From: Rubinisphaera margarita | GTDB lineage: Bacteria > Planctomycetota > Planctomycetia > Planctomycetales > Planctomycetaceae | Length of the DNA stretch: 64,000 bases | Assembly (NCBI RefSeq): GCF_022267515.1 | Contig: NZ_JAKFGB010000020.1 | Location: forward strand, 124,001-188,000 | Direction of reading: 5' to 3' | In this document: piece by piece, positions 39,132 to 48,457 of the stretch | Layout of the letters: each line of letters starts with the position of its first letter | Numbering within the stretch: the stretch's first letter is position 1 | The notes under the pieces: model-generated | Told to the model about the DNA's origin: nothing | Seen by the model: only the letters and a program-made list of their open reading frames with translations | The model's database searches: none | Made by a program: the position numbers and the translations under genes

Positions 39132-40850
39132 CTAGAAGGCGTTACCACCCTGGATGCGCTGGAAGAACGCAGCCATCGAGGCACCCGCCTGGAAGGTTTC
39201 GATCGGAATCCGGAGTTGGCCGGAACAGCCCCGATCGGTTGTGCTGACCGACATACCGATGTAGCTGCGCTGAACTTCGAGATCCTTCAGCGATTCCTGA
39301 TCGAACGGCATCGGCGGCAGATTGGGAGCATCGGCTGCGATTTCCAGAGCCTGCTTAATCATCGACTGCAGGTCAATCAGCGCGACGAAGTTCGCTTTCC
39401 CCAGCGGAGCCAGGTCGCGGGTGAGCACTTCGTCATCTCCGGCCGCTCCGGCTTTGTAAGCCTCGATCGCGTTTTCCATCGCTTCGGTTTCACCGCCCAT
39501 CGTCTGGATGTAGGTGCCGTCTTCGAGGTACGCAATTCGGGTTTCGATGGTGTCGCCACCATAAAGGAACTGATTCATCTGAGCCTGAAGTCCACCGAAC
39601 TGCTGATTGTCATCAACAATCTGGCGAGTGGTCAGCAGGTCGACATCAACGCCTTCGATCTCTTCGTGCGATTTCTCGAGGCTCATTTCCTGCTTCACGC
39701 CGGAAATATCGAGTCCGTCCATCAGCTCAGCCGTCTTTGCCAGGAAGGCCCGGAACTTGTCGCTGGGCGAAGCTGAGCCGGTCACAACCGTTCGCAGCAG
39801 ACCCGATTCGAGATTGCCCAGAGAGAACGACGCGCTGCTGTCCTGGAACTTGACGGCCTTAATGTCCTTGCTCAGACCTTCCCATTTGGCCTTTTCTTCA
39901 TCATCCATCTCCAGCATCTGCGGCAGCAGTCCCATGCCCCAGGCATTCAACCCGGTCAGGTCGCCATTGATGCTCCAGTAGGCCAACTGGTCGGCCGGGA
40001 GTTTCTTGAGTGTCTTCGGTTCCGAAGCCGGGTGAGCCTTCAGGAATTTGGCCGCACGGGATCCTTCAGCAAACTGCAGGTATTCTTCGAGTTCAAAGCC
40101 GTCGGCGGCGAGTGTGACCGAAAGACAGTAGCCTTCAGAATCTTCGACAGCGACAACGAGCTTGTCGGCGGCTTTGCCCAGCAGGTCGGTCAGGAATTCC
40201 AAATTCACGCCCGGCACTTCGAGCATTTCGCCCTGGGCTTCAGAGAGCCCTTCCATCATTTCTTCCCGCATCTCGTCGAGCCGGTCTTTGTAGGTCTCCT
40301 TGAGGACGACCAGGTTGACGCCGATGGCGATGTGAGAGTTCTCGAACATCCCGACAACTTCTTCCGAGGCCACAGCGGCGGCTGATTCCGACGTGCGGGA
40401 TTCGAGGTGCTTCTTGATCGTTTCGATCGCGTCTTCGTCATCGCTGTAGATGCCATAATCATCGTGAGCGACGAATGAGTACGATTTGTCGAGCGCTTCG
40501 GACATCGCGTCGGTATCCGTGGCGGGAATCACGAAGACCACGGCTGGATCTTCATCTTCCTGAACGAAGACGGCGGCCCACCAGTCGCGGCTCTGATCCA
40601 CACCCTGCATCGTGGGGTTGGAAATGGCCACGCCGAGCATGCCCGCCTGGCCAAGGACCATCGAGCCATAGCCCTGTTGAACGGAGTCGATGAAACTCGA
40701 AGCCTGCTTCAGTGTCTTCTGCGGAGCCATCAGCTTGATCACGGCTGCTGATGAGCTGGGGATCAGTTCGGGCCCGTCGGCCGCCTTCACGCTCGGAACG
40801 ATTAACAGCAAGCTCAGGCAGCAAAGTCCCAGTCGGTACATCATACGCAT
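39132..40850 (-). CDS. Exported protein of unknown function, 572 residues
   Basis: Signal peptide MRMMYRLGLCCLSLLLIVPS ending in VKAAD. The start ATG 40850 has AAAGGAT 7 bp before it. The mature part is acidic, with alternating beta and helical stretches (AAVIKLMAPQKTLKQASSFI; DRLDEMREEMMEGLSEAQGE) and no transmembrane helix. The opening resembles secreted planctomycete proteins built around a DUF3352-like fold, but I cannot name it with confidence. It has its own terminator and no operon partner. Location is likely periplasm or surface. Confidence 0.75.
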   Translation of the reverse strand: MRMMYRLGLCCLSLLLIVPSVKAADGPELIPSSSAAVIKLMAPQKTLKQASSFIDSVQQGYGSMVLGQAGMLGVAISNPTMQGVDQSRDWWAAVFVQEDEDPAVVFVIPATDTDAMSEALDKSYSFVAHDDYGIYSDDEDAIETIKKHLESRTSESAAAVASEEVVGMFENSHIAIGVNLVVLKETYKDRLDEMREEMMEGLSEAQGEMLEVPGVNLEFLTDLLGKAADKLVVAVEDSEGYCLSVTLAADGFELEEYLQFAEGSRAAKFLKAHPASEPKTLKKLPADQLAYWSINGDLTGLNAWGMGLLPQMLEMDDEEKAKWEGLSKDIKAVKFQDSSASFSLGNLESGLLRTVVTGSASPSDKFRAFLAKTAELMDGLDISGVKQEMSLEKSHEEIEGVDVDLLTTRQIVDDNQQFGGLQAQMNQFLYGGDTIETRIAYLEDGTYIQTMGGETEAMENAIEAYKAGAAGDDEVLTRDLAPLGKANFVALIDLQSMIKQALEIAADAPNLPPMPFDQESLKDLEVQRSYIGMSVSTTDRGCSGQLRIPIETFQAGASMAAFFQRIQGGNAF

Positions 40851-41282
40851 TGCGAAATCCTTTTTAGAGTAGCGTGTCGCGTCTGGTTTCCATCCACCTG
40901 CGCTGCAGTATCACGTTCACCGGAACGCAGGTGCATTGAGTATAACGGGTGGCGGCGTTCTTGGGATCATGAGGCGCGACGAATTTTAACTGATCGATCC
41001 CGGTCGCCTAATCGTTCAATCACTGAAAGTTTTGCTGAGAGCACCCGTTTCCCTGCCCGGTGAATCAGCGCTGAACTGCGCAGGTCAGCTGTTCGCTCTA
41101 ACAGACGCGGCTACGCCGCAGTTGTCGTATTTCTCCCAGTTCGTGGAGCTGACCTTCTTCAATTTCTGCTAGAATGGGGTAGCGGTCAATCCCAATTCCG
41201 CGATAACCTCCCGGCTCATCCCGCCCGCGTGACCTCCTCGTCTTCACCGAACTTTTTTCTGTTTCTCACGAAGAACAGGATC
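40851..41282. other. Divergent intergenic region (432 bp)
   Basis: Lies between two divergently transcribed exported-protein genes, so it should hold both promoters. An 8-bp inverted repeat, CACCTGCG (40895-40902) and CGCAGGTG (40926-40933), sits 45-83 bp before the minus-strand gene. I see no RNA gene. A GTG at 41229 is an alternative start for the + strand gene. Confidence 0.4.
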
Positions 41283-43097
41283 ATGAAACGGATCTTCCTC
41301 CCGCATTTTCTACCCTTCGATTCGCTCGACGGATTCAAGAAACGACTCGTTTTCTCGATGTTGACCCTCTGCGCGCTCACCTCGCCCGGGTCGGCTCAGG
41401 ATTCACCGCCCGAATTGCCGGCTGCGGTCGACGTCGACCAGGAAGCCGAAGAGCTGCAGAAACGGCGGGATATCGCCGTCGCGCTCAACTATTGCCGAGC
41501 GTCCTTCCATCGCATTCGCAAGTACCCTACGCAGCAGGTGATGGACGAAGAGCAGGAGAAGATTCTCAATAATCTGAACCTGAGCGGCATCAAGAATCCG
41601 GAGATCATTCGGCTCTATACCGAAGTGCTCGACGAAATCGGGCAGATGCAGCTCAGTGAAAAAGAGACCGAGCTGTTCGACGTCAAATACAAGCGGTCGC
41701 TGCGCCAGGAGCTGGCGTTCGATTCGCTCGCCGTGGGCCTCGATCTGCTGACGGCTCAGTACATCGGAGCGGTTCGGACCGGAGCGGCGAGCTGGTGGGA
41801 TTACCGCAACTTCAAATGGACGCGGGACAACGAAGTCTTCAAGCTCGAAAAAGCTCGGGTGAACTCGGTTGTGCAGAAGTCGTCTCACTTCCTCGATACC
41901 TTCTGGAAGCTCTGTCAGGAGCATCAGATCCCCGACCGCTGGCTGGTTCGTTCCACTGATCTGGATCAGCTGGAAATCGCGATGAACGAACCCAATCCGG
42001 AGGTGCGTCTCCGCATTCTCCAGCGGATGGAACCGTTCATGGAATGCTACCCCCCGTACTGGTACTATCTGGCCCGGTCTCATCAGGCCACCGGAGAACT
42101 GGTCGCTTCCCTCCGCGACTACGGCCAGCTCGAGCACCTGGGCACGCATCACTTCCGTCGGGATGACATGCTGGCCAGTGCGTTCGCCAATCAGGCTGTG
42201 ATTCAGTCGTATCTCAATGAAGGCGACGCCGTCCAGACCGCCCGAAACGCGCTGTCGTATTCGACTGACGTCTGGGAAGCGAATCTGGCCTGTGCCCGCA
42301 TTCTGCAGCGGGCCGGCGATCTGGCTGCGGCTGAAGACGCCATTCTACGCAATCTCGATGTCGGACTCGAAGAAGAACAGAGTACCGTCACGCTGCTTAC
42401 GTTCTACCACGATACCGGAAACAATACCCAGCTGGCCCGTCGTCTGTCCGACAGCAAAACACTGGCCCATGTGCCGCCGCCGGTACTGATTCGATTCGCA
42501 TCGCAACTCTCGGAAGAGGAAACTCCCCCGATTGTCTGGACGGCGCTGGCGTCCTCCGTGCGGATCTATCCGCAACTCGGCTTCGGCAACGACGATGTCA
42601 TCATGGCCTGCCATCCGGTCTGGCGGATCGATCGCAGCAAACTCGCTCTCGTGCGGGACGACGGCAGCAAAGTCGCAGGGGAATATACTCGCCACGGCGA
42701 TATCGATGTCGTGCGGTTCCCCAAAGTGGCCGATTTCGGCGGATACGTGACCGGGCCCTCGGCATTCCCTCAGTTGAAACTCGACCTGCAGTACGGCGAT
42801 GCCAACCCGATTCAGCTCGCCTTTTCCGATGAAACCCAGTCGGAAGAAGGACTCAGTCCGACCTCTGTTGCCGCACGCAACACCAGTGATCCCCGAAGCT
42901 ATCATCTCGTTTCGGCTCAGTGGGGCGATCGAAACATCGCAGTGATTCGCGATTACCCTCGCACAGCCGCGATTTATCAGCCTGTGCGTTCGTTCGCCAC
43001 AGCGGCTGCAATCGGCTCCAAAGCGGCTGACGAGGTGAAATCGGCTGAACAGAAAGAACAACAGCCGGCCGACGGGGACGACACAACGATCCGCTGA
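41283..43097 (+). CDS. Exported helical-repeat (TPR-like) protein of unknown function
   Basis: 604 residues from ATG 41283 (AGGATC just upstream), with a signal-type segment RLVFSMLTLCALTSPGSAQD near residues 22-40. The middle (about 220-420) has TPR-like helical pairs: WYYLARSHQATGELVASLRD, NQAVIQSYLNEGDAVQTARN and NLACARILQRAGDLAAAEDA. The last third is beta-rich (HGDIDVVRFPKVADFGGYVT). The C-terminus is charged and probably disordered. The function is unknown; TPRs suggest protein binding in the periplasm. Confidence 0.7.
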   Translation: MKRIFLPHFLPFDSLDGFKKRLVFSMLTLCALTSPGSAQDSPPELPAAVDVDQEAEELQKRRDIAVALNYCRASFHRIRKYPTQQVMDEEQEKILNNLNLSGIKNPEIIRLYTEVLDEIGQMQLSEKETELFDVKYKRSLRQELAFDSLAVGLDLLTAQYIGAVRTGAASWWDYRNFKWTRDNEVFKLEKARVNSVVQKSSHFLDTFWKLCQEHQIPDRWLVRSTDLDQLEIAMNEPNPEVRLRILQRMEPFMECYPPYWYYLARSHQATGELVASLRDYGQLEHLGTHHFRRDDMLASAFANQAVIQSYLNEGDAVQTARNALSYSTDVWEANLACARILQRAGDLAAAEDAILRNLDVGLEEEQSTVTLLTFYHDTGNNTQLARRLSDSKTLAHVPPPVLIRFASQLSEEETPPIVWTALASSVRIYPQLGFGNDDVIMACHPVWRIDRSKLALVRDDGSKVAGEYTRHGDIDVVRFPKVADFGGYVTGPSAFPQLKLDLQYGDANPIQLAFSDETQSEEGLSPTSVAARNTSDPRSYHLVSAQWGDRNIAVIRDYPRTAAIYQPVRSFATAAAIGSKAADEVKSAEQKEQQPADGDDTTIR

Positions 43098-43248
43098 TCG
43101 AGTCCTCGAAATCGTGGGAATTTAAGCGTCCTGTCGCCGGTGAACGGCTTTTCGGTCTGGCGTTTTCGCCGCTCTCCACTATCGTCCAGATTTGACCGAC
43201 ACGGAAGAGCCGTCAGAATGAAGACGGATTCCGGGAGAGTGAGGAGAG

Positions 43249-44223
43249 ATGAGCAACCATCCGAAACAGGTCGTGATTTCGAAGAACCCCTACTCCGGGT
43301 CCGGCCTGCGCGAACCGCAATTGATGCGGCTGACCAAACGTCTGAGTGAGCTTGGGCTGGAGCCGTGTGTCTTCACCGATCGTGATGCGCTCAAGCAGGA
43401 ACTCGAGAACGAGACCTTCCGCAAAGAGACTCGCTGCATTGTCGCCGCCGGCGGAGATGGCACTGTCGACGACATGATCAACCGTTATCCCGGCGTCCCG
43501 CTGGCTGTGCTGCCCATGGGAACGGAGAACCTGCTCGCCAAGTATTTCGACATGCCGCGTCATGGTGGCGAAGTCGCCGAGATGATCGCCGAGGGACATA
43601 TCGAGCCGATGGATGTCGGCATGGTCAACAAGCATCGCTTTGCAGTAATGGCCAGTTGTGGATTCGATGCCGAAGTGATCTATCAGGCTCATCTGGCCCG
43701 CTCGGGGCGAATCACCAAGCTGCACTACGTTCGGCCGATCTGGAAAACGATCCGCACGTTCCCGGGGTATCGATTAACAGTCACGTCGCCGGACCTGCCA
43801 GAACCTGCTGAGTGTGACATGGCGGTGGTCTCGAACATCTCCCGGTACGCCTCGAATCTGCCGGTGAATCCCAATTCCCGTCACGATGACGGTCTGCTGA
43901 GTGTCTGCCTGTTCGCATCAGCCCGGCCCGTTGATCTGATCAGTTACTCGATTCAAGGGTTTCTCACCCGTTCGATTCGATCCACGAAGATCCGCCGGTT
44001 TTTGACGACTTCCCTGTCGATCGATGCCGACCAGCCAGTTCGTTTTCAGGCGGACGGAGAATCGATTGGGCATACAGCGTGTGAGGTCTCGATTCTCCCG
44101 GCCTCATTAAGCCTGGTTGTGCCCGCACGCTGGGTCGAGAAATCGCGGAATACGGGACACTCAGAAGTCCGAGCCGTCCCTTTGCAGCAGCTTCCGCCAC
44201 TGCCGGTCGGTCAACCAGAGTAG
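43249..44223 (+). CDS. Diacylglycerol/lipid kinase (DagK/YegS family)
   Basis: 324 residues. An N-terminal nucleotide domain carries the DAGK signature AAGGDGTVDDMINRYPG (GGDGT 68-72), then LAVLPMGTENLLAKYFDMP (usual GTxND; here GTEN). The C-terminal beta-sandwich closes the lipid site. It would phosphorylate diacylglycerol or another lipid hydroxyl with ATP at the inner membrane face. The site GAGGAGAG lies just before the ATG. The 151-bp gap before it is featureless. Confidence 0.88.
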   Translation: MSNHPKQVVISKNPYSGSGLREPQLMRLTKRLSELGLEPCVFTDRDALKQELENETFRKETRCIVAAGGDGTVDDMINRYPGVPLAVLPMGTENLLAKYFDMPRHGGEVAEMIAEGHIEPMDVGMVNKHRFAVMASCGFDAEVIYQAHLARSGRITKLHYVRPIWKTIRTFPGYRLTVTSPDLPEPAECDMAVVSNISRYASNLPVNPNSRHDDGLLSVCLFASARPVDLISYSIQGFLTRSIRSTKIRRFLTTSLSIDADQPVRFQADGESIGHTACEVSILPASLSLVVPARWVEKSRNTGHSEVRAVPLQQLPPLPVGQPE

Positions 44224-44278
44224 GCCGATGTCGGGTTAAGAGGCGTTCGTTGAAACCAGCACGTGCACAGGAAACGAA

Positions 44279-44304
44279 CATGGCCACGCGATTGCGTGGC
44301 CATG
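44279..44304. terminator. Hairpin between convergent genes
   Basis: CATGGCCACGC (44279-44289), gatt, GCGTGGCCATG (44294-44304): a perfect 11-bp stem between the lipid kinase and peroxiredoxin 3' ends. There is no long T-run. Confidence 0.65.
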
Positions 44305-44329
44305 TGGAAATCGGGTTGAGGACTCGTGC

Positions 44330-44935
44330 TTACTTCAGCTTCTGCACGACCTGCATGATCTTTTCGCTGTCGGCTGCTGCGTTCACCGAAGTGTCTTTGT
44401 GAACCACCTTGCCGTTCTTGTCGACGACGAACGTCCAGCGATTCGCCGTGACTCCACGAGTCAGCACGAAGTTCTGTGAGTCGACGGTTCGTTCAATGCT
44501 TCCACCGGGACGGGTCGGCACGCCGAACGCTTTGGCGACTTCCCCTTCGGTATCGGCCAGCAGGGTGAAGTTCAGATCGTAGACCTTCTTGAAGAGCTGA
44601 TGCGATTCGACGGTATCGCCGCTGACACCGACCACTTCGACATCGGCTCCCTGGAGCTGAGCCATGTCGTCACGGAAGCCGCAGGCTTGCTTCGTACAGC
44701 CACCCGTCATGTCGGCCGGATAGAAATAGACCACGAGGATCTTCTTGCCGACATGATTCTCGGACTTCCAGACGTTGCCCTGATCATCTCTGGCGGAAAA
44801 CTTGGGGGCATCGTCGCCGACGTTCACGTCATCAGCCATCACCGGCTGCGTGCTGCCGAGCGTGATTCCCAGAAACAGGCAGGCGACAGCCAGAGCGAAC
44901 GGTCGGGCGAATTCAGCATGGCGGTACATCTTCAT
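44330..44935 (-). CDS. Exported peroxiredoxin (PrxQ/Bcp type)
   Basis: 201 residues with a signal peptide of about 35 residues (FALAVACLFLGITLGSTQPV, then MADD). The thioredoxin fold has peroxidatic Cys80 in YPADMTGGCTKQACGF and the PrxQ-type resolving Cys85 five residues later. VVGVSGDTVESHQLFKKVYD also matches. It reduces peroxides with thiols, here outside the cytoplasm. The partner reductant is not in the window. Confidence 0.9.
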   Translation of the reverse strand: MKMYRHAEFARPFALAVACLFLGITLGSTQPVMADDVNVGDDAPKFSARDDQGNVWKSENHVGKKILVVYFYPADMTGGCTKQACGFRDDMAQLQGADVEVVGVSGDTVESHQLFKKVYDLNFTLLADTEGEVAKAFGVPTRPGGSIERTVDSQNFVLTRGVTANRWTFVVDKNGKVVHKDTSVNAAADSEKIMQVVQKLK

Positions 44936-45070
44936 TGTGATATCCTTCGGAATAGAGAGTTGGGAGCAGGATCAGATCGTGCCTTCACTCTACCATTTCA
45001 GCTGGTGCGGTGGTAACGGACGAAGCTCGATTCCGCAGCGGTTTCTCGGACAATTCTTCCCGGATGACTC

Positions 45071-47305
45071 ATGCTCTTTCGTGTCAGCACAGCCATCACT
45101 CTCACCTCAACCGTGGCCGCGACGGCGCTCCTCGCCGCCGTGTTATTGAACGATTCGGTCTCCGCCGTCTGGTCGTATCTCGCGCTGGGGCTGGTCATCC
45201 TGATGCAGATTTTGCTGCTCGTTCTCGTCCTTCGGACGCGGCACCGGTATCTGGACAAGATGACCATGCCCGGGCTGAACGATCTTCAGCAGGCGAAACG
45301 CGACTTTGAAGAAGATCGGGTTCGTATTCGCCGGGAGATCGAAGCCGAAACCGCCCGGCTGGAGCAGATGTCCCGCAAAGTGGCCGACCGTTTTCGAGTC
45401 ATTCATGAATGGCTCGACACCCCCGAGTTGATCGACCTCCGCGATTCCCGCTCCGAACCGCTCGAAACGCAGTTCGCCGCGTCGCACACCATGTCGCGGG
45501 CGGAGCGGGACCGCATCGTCGAGCACGATCGCAAGGTCGCACAGATTCTGGAGACTCAGGCTGAGACGATCTATGAAAAGATCCGCACGAACTACTACGC
45601 GCCCGCTCAGAAGTTCGATCTGCATCTGTTTCGCGAAGACATGCTGACACTGGCGATTCAGATTGCGCAGGTCTACAAGCCGGGGCTGGATAATCCGCTG
45701 CTGCGAACCACCCCCGAACAGCTGGCCCGGGCGCTCAATCGAATCGGTCTGCATCTTCTGGTAGTGATGGACCAACTGCCGATTGATTTGAAATCCTACG
45801 ACATCCAGACAACCTACGACACGGTCCGGAAAGCCATCAAAACTTACGGACATTACACGAAAGCCTCGCCCTATCTCGACTGGGCTTCCAAAGGACTTTT
45901 CTTCGGCCGTATGGTGACGAGCGTCAATCCACTCACACTGGGAATCTGGTGGGGGGCGACAGAACTCGGCAAGTACGGAGCCCGGAAGTTTGCGTCCCGA
46001 ATTATCGATCGGCAGGCTGTTGGATTGCTGCAGAGTCTGGTTCGTGTGGTCGGTTACGAAGTGGCCGCGATCTACGGCGGCGATTTCCGGCATCGCGATC
46101 CGAACTGGGCTTACGGAGTCGAAATCTCACAGATGGTGAGTATGTTGCCGACTTCGCGAGCGAGCCTGCAGTTTGCTCTCAAGGAGATCACGAGGCTCGA
46201 ACTTCGCAACGAGTACGATCGCCTGACGCTTTTCCGGGCTGTCTCCGCCGGAAAGGCGATCGGGCGGAATCACGTCTATGTCGACATGCTGACTGAAGAG
46301 GAACGACGTCGAATTCTGGAGTTGCTGGAGCACGCCTATCTTGAGTTCTCGCACGGTCGGACGAGCAAGGAATCGGATCAGTGGCGGAAATCGGTGCAGG
46401 AGCATCTGGGCCTGCAGTTCTCGCTGAAAACTGGCAGCGGCCAGAAAACGAAGTCGCGTGATCTGGTTCAGGATCGAGATGTCCTCCGCTGTGTGATTGC
46501 GTTTCTGTACCACGTGAAGCAACTGTCGCTGACAGAGATCCGCGTCCGCCTGGATGACATTCAGATCTGTGAGAAACTGCAGATGATGATCGCTCCGAGC
46601 GAATGTCAGCAGCTTGTCCAGGATCTGCTGCCGGCGGAGTTGAACAAGCCCGGCTGGGAACTGATGCCGCCCGATCTCGATCCCGACGATCGCCGCGTCG
46701 CCGCGATGCTCGGTTTGCTGCTGAACTGGAACGCCAGTATTCCCCCGCATTCGCCAGAAGCTGAAGGGGTGCTCGTTGAACTGGGGCTCTACTACCGACG
46801 GCCGCTTCCCGAGATGGAGCAGAAGGTCTGCCGGGCGTATCAGTCCTTTTTGGAAGAAGCGTTTTCGGCCGAGGCGGAACGAATCGGCCACTTCCTCCCC
46901 TTGGAGTGCAGGGCGGTCCAGTATCTGAAAGAGACGGGACAACTCTCCGGGCTGCCGAATCAGATTTATGGCCGCGTCACGGTCGCCTGGCGATTCCTGA
47001 ACGATACCCTGCAGACTCCCGGGCATAAGGACGACGAGCTGCGAGTCTTCGTTGTTGGGGAGGAGATCGTGCTGGTCGATCTGGGGGGGCTGGATAACGT
47101 GCCGGAGATCATCTGGCAGGCGACTCCGGAAACCGTGCTCGAGAATCAGTCGAGCGTGATGACCGCTATGGCTCTGCTTCGCAATGGCAGGACTCTGGCT
47201 GAGCCGGGAGTCGCGGAAATCACGGCGGTTCGTCTCGAAGCTCCCATCACCGCCCGGTATCAATCGTTCTTCGCCCCATTGATGCGGCGGTTCGCTACGG
47301 CTTGA
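45071..47305 (+). CDS. 744-residue membrane protein of unknown function
   Basis: Two transmembrane helices at the N-terminus (about 8-28 and 34-56), a charged coiled-coil (about 70-115: DRVRIRREIEAETARLEQMS), then a large soluble, mostly helical part. A hydrophobic patch near 275-300 (RMVTSVNPLTLGIWWGATEL) may re-enter the membrane. I recognise no domain. The soluble region probably faces the cytoplasm. A kinase-fold gene follows 111 bp downstream on the same strand. The 135-bp upstream region separates it from the divergent peroxiredoxin. Confidence 0.7.
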   Translation: MLFRVSTAITLTSTVAATALLAAVLLNDSVSAVWSYLALGLVILMQILLLVLVLRTRHRYLDKMTMPGLNDLQQAKRDFEEDRVRIRREIEAETARLEQMSRKVADRFRVIHEWLDTPELIDLRDSRSEPLETQFAASHTMSRAERDRIVEHDRKVAQILETQAETIYEKIRTNYYAPAQKFDLHLFREDMLTLAIQIAQVYKPGLDNPLLRTTPEQLARALNRIGLHLLVVMDQLPIDLKSYDIQTTYDTVRKAIKTYGHYTKASPYLDWASKGLFFGRMVTSVNPLTLGIWWGATELGKYGARKFASRIIDRQAVGLLQSLVRVVGYEVAAIYGGDFRHRDPNWAYGVEISQMVSMLPTSRASLQFALKEITRLELRNEYDRLTLFRAVSAGKAIGRNHVYVDMLTEEERRRILELLEHAYLEFSHGRTSKESDQWRKSVQEHLGLQFSLKTGSGQKTKSRDLVQDRDVLRCVIAFLYHVKQLSLTEIRVRLDDIQICEKLQMMIAPSECQQLVQDLLPAELNKPGWELMPPDLDPDDRRVAAMLGLLLNWNASIPPHSPEAEGVLVELGLYYRRPLPEMEQKVCRAYQSFLEEAFSAEAERIGHFLPLECRAVQYLKETGQLSGLPNQIYGRVTVAWRFLNDTLQTPGHKDDELRVFVVGEEIVLVDLGGLDNVPEIIWQATPETVLENQSSVMTAMALLRNGRTLAEPGVAEITAVRLEAPITARYQSFFAPLMRRFATA

Positions 47306-47416
47306 GTTGGCGATGTAAGAATATCCCCGGAAATCTGCACTGGACCTGTTCGGCGGGGCGCTCTATAAGCCTCGGCTGCTCGCGAGGTTCTGTCAAAACT
47401 CCAGGTGGACGTACTC

Positions 47417-48259
47417 ATGAATTCGACCGTCAAACCCCGTCCCGCAACGTTCCGTGCGCTGGGTCATCACGAACCGCCGTTGGAGATCGTGATCGACGGC
47501 ACGGTCTTTGAACGCCTCGACATCTTCAAGCATGATTCCTGGGCTGCCACCGCTCAGTATCGGGGACCGGAATTCGACACGGTCTGCAAGTTCAACCGGA
47601 TCCAGCCGGTCGCCGGATTGACCACGAAATGGATCGGACGTTTCCTGGCCAACCGCGAAGCATTCGCCTACGACCAACTCGCCGGCATTCCGGGAATCGC
47701 TCCCGGCTGTCAGACAATTTCACTGCACAACAAGACGCTGAAGAACGTCGTCGCCCACCAGTTCGTGCCGGGGCATCCGCTCGGGGCGAAGGAAGAAGTG
47801 AATGACGATTTCTTTCCGCAACTGCTCGCAATTCTCAAGGCGGTCCACGAACGGGGATTCGCCTATGTCGATCTGCACAAGAGGGAGAACATTCTCGTCG
47901 GCGACGACGGGAATCCGTACCTGATTGACTTTCAAATCAGCTACTTCTCCGCGCCCGATCGTCTGTTGAAGCTGCCTTTTTCCGGCACGACTCTCAAGGT
48001 GCTGCAGTATGCCGATCTGTACCATCTGACCAAGCATATCAAGCGGCTGCGGCCGGATCAGGTCGATCAACTCGGGCTGACCAAATACGCCGAGAAGCCA
48101 TGGTTCATCCGCGCTCACCGCGTCGTCGCCGTTCCGTTCCGGACTATGCGACGCAAGTTCCTCAGCAAGATCGGCGTCCGCGACAAATCCGGCCGTTCAG
48201 GCACGGAAGTCTTCGCCGAACATGCCTTCCGCGAGGAAACTGCGAAGAAAGCTGCGTAG
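47417..48259 (+). CDS. Kinase-fold protein (LPS kinase/RIO-like)
   Basis: 280 residues from ATG 47417, with AGGTGG upstream. The catalytic loop AYVDLHKRENILVGDDGNPY and the metal-site LIDFQISYF (DFQ in place of DFG) place it in the protein-kinase-like fold, near the WaaP/InaA-type LPS heptose/Kdo kinases. The N-terminal part has Lys in TVCKFNRIQP, a candidate for the ATP-phosphate Lys, and Glu in NREAFAYDQL. It could phosphorylate LPS core sugars; a protein or small-molecule substrate is also possible. Confidence 0.7.
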   Translation: MNSTVKPRPATFRALGHHEPPLEIVIDGTVFERLDIFKHDSWAATAQYRGPEFDTVCKFNRIQPVAGLTTKWIGRFLANREAFAYDQLAGIPGIAPGCQTISLHNKTLKNVVAHQFVPGHPLGAKEEVNDDFFPQLLAILKAVHERGFAYVDLHKRENILVGDDGNPYLIDFQISYFSAPDRLLKLPFSGTTLKVLQYADLYHLTKHIKRLRPDQVDQLGLTKYAEKPWFIRAHRVVAVPFRTMRRKFLSKIGVRDKSGRSGTEVFAEHAFREETAKKAA

Positions 48260-48296
48260 CTGACCTTAAGGGGGCCCTGCTGGGCCCACGGTCAGC
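48259..48296. terminator. Nested hairpin between convergent genes
   Basis: GCTGACC (48259-48265) and GGTCAGC (48290-48296) enclose GGGCCC-tgct-GGGCCC (48272-48287). It begins at the last base of the kinase-fold gene stop. It could terminate both convergent genes. Confidence 0.6.
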
Positions 48297-48400
48297 AGCT
48301 ACCGCTCGCGTCCCATGAGTGGCAGAGCCACAAGAGGTTGTTAACTGCTATTGTCAGTGTTAATTCCGCGATCAGCGGCCGTTTCCTGTGGCCTCGTCAC

Positions 48401-48418
48401 CCAGACGTGCACGTCTGG
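48401..48418. repeat. 18-bp perfect palindrome
   Basis: CCAGACGTGCACGTCTGG is fully self-complementary with no loop. It lies in the 198-bp gap between convergent genes, 40 bp from the ABC-F stop. No gene starts here, so an operator is unlikely; it may be a REP-type relic. Confidence 0.5.
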
Positions 48419-48457
48419 TCCAGCCATTCGGAAAACTCGTTGGCTGAAGAGGTCGAG

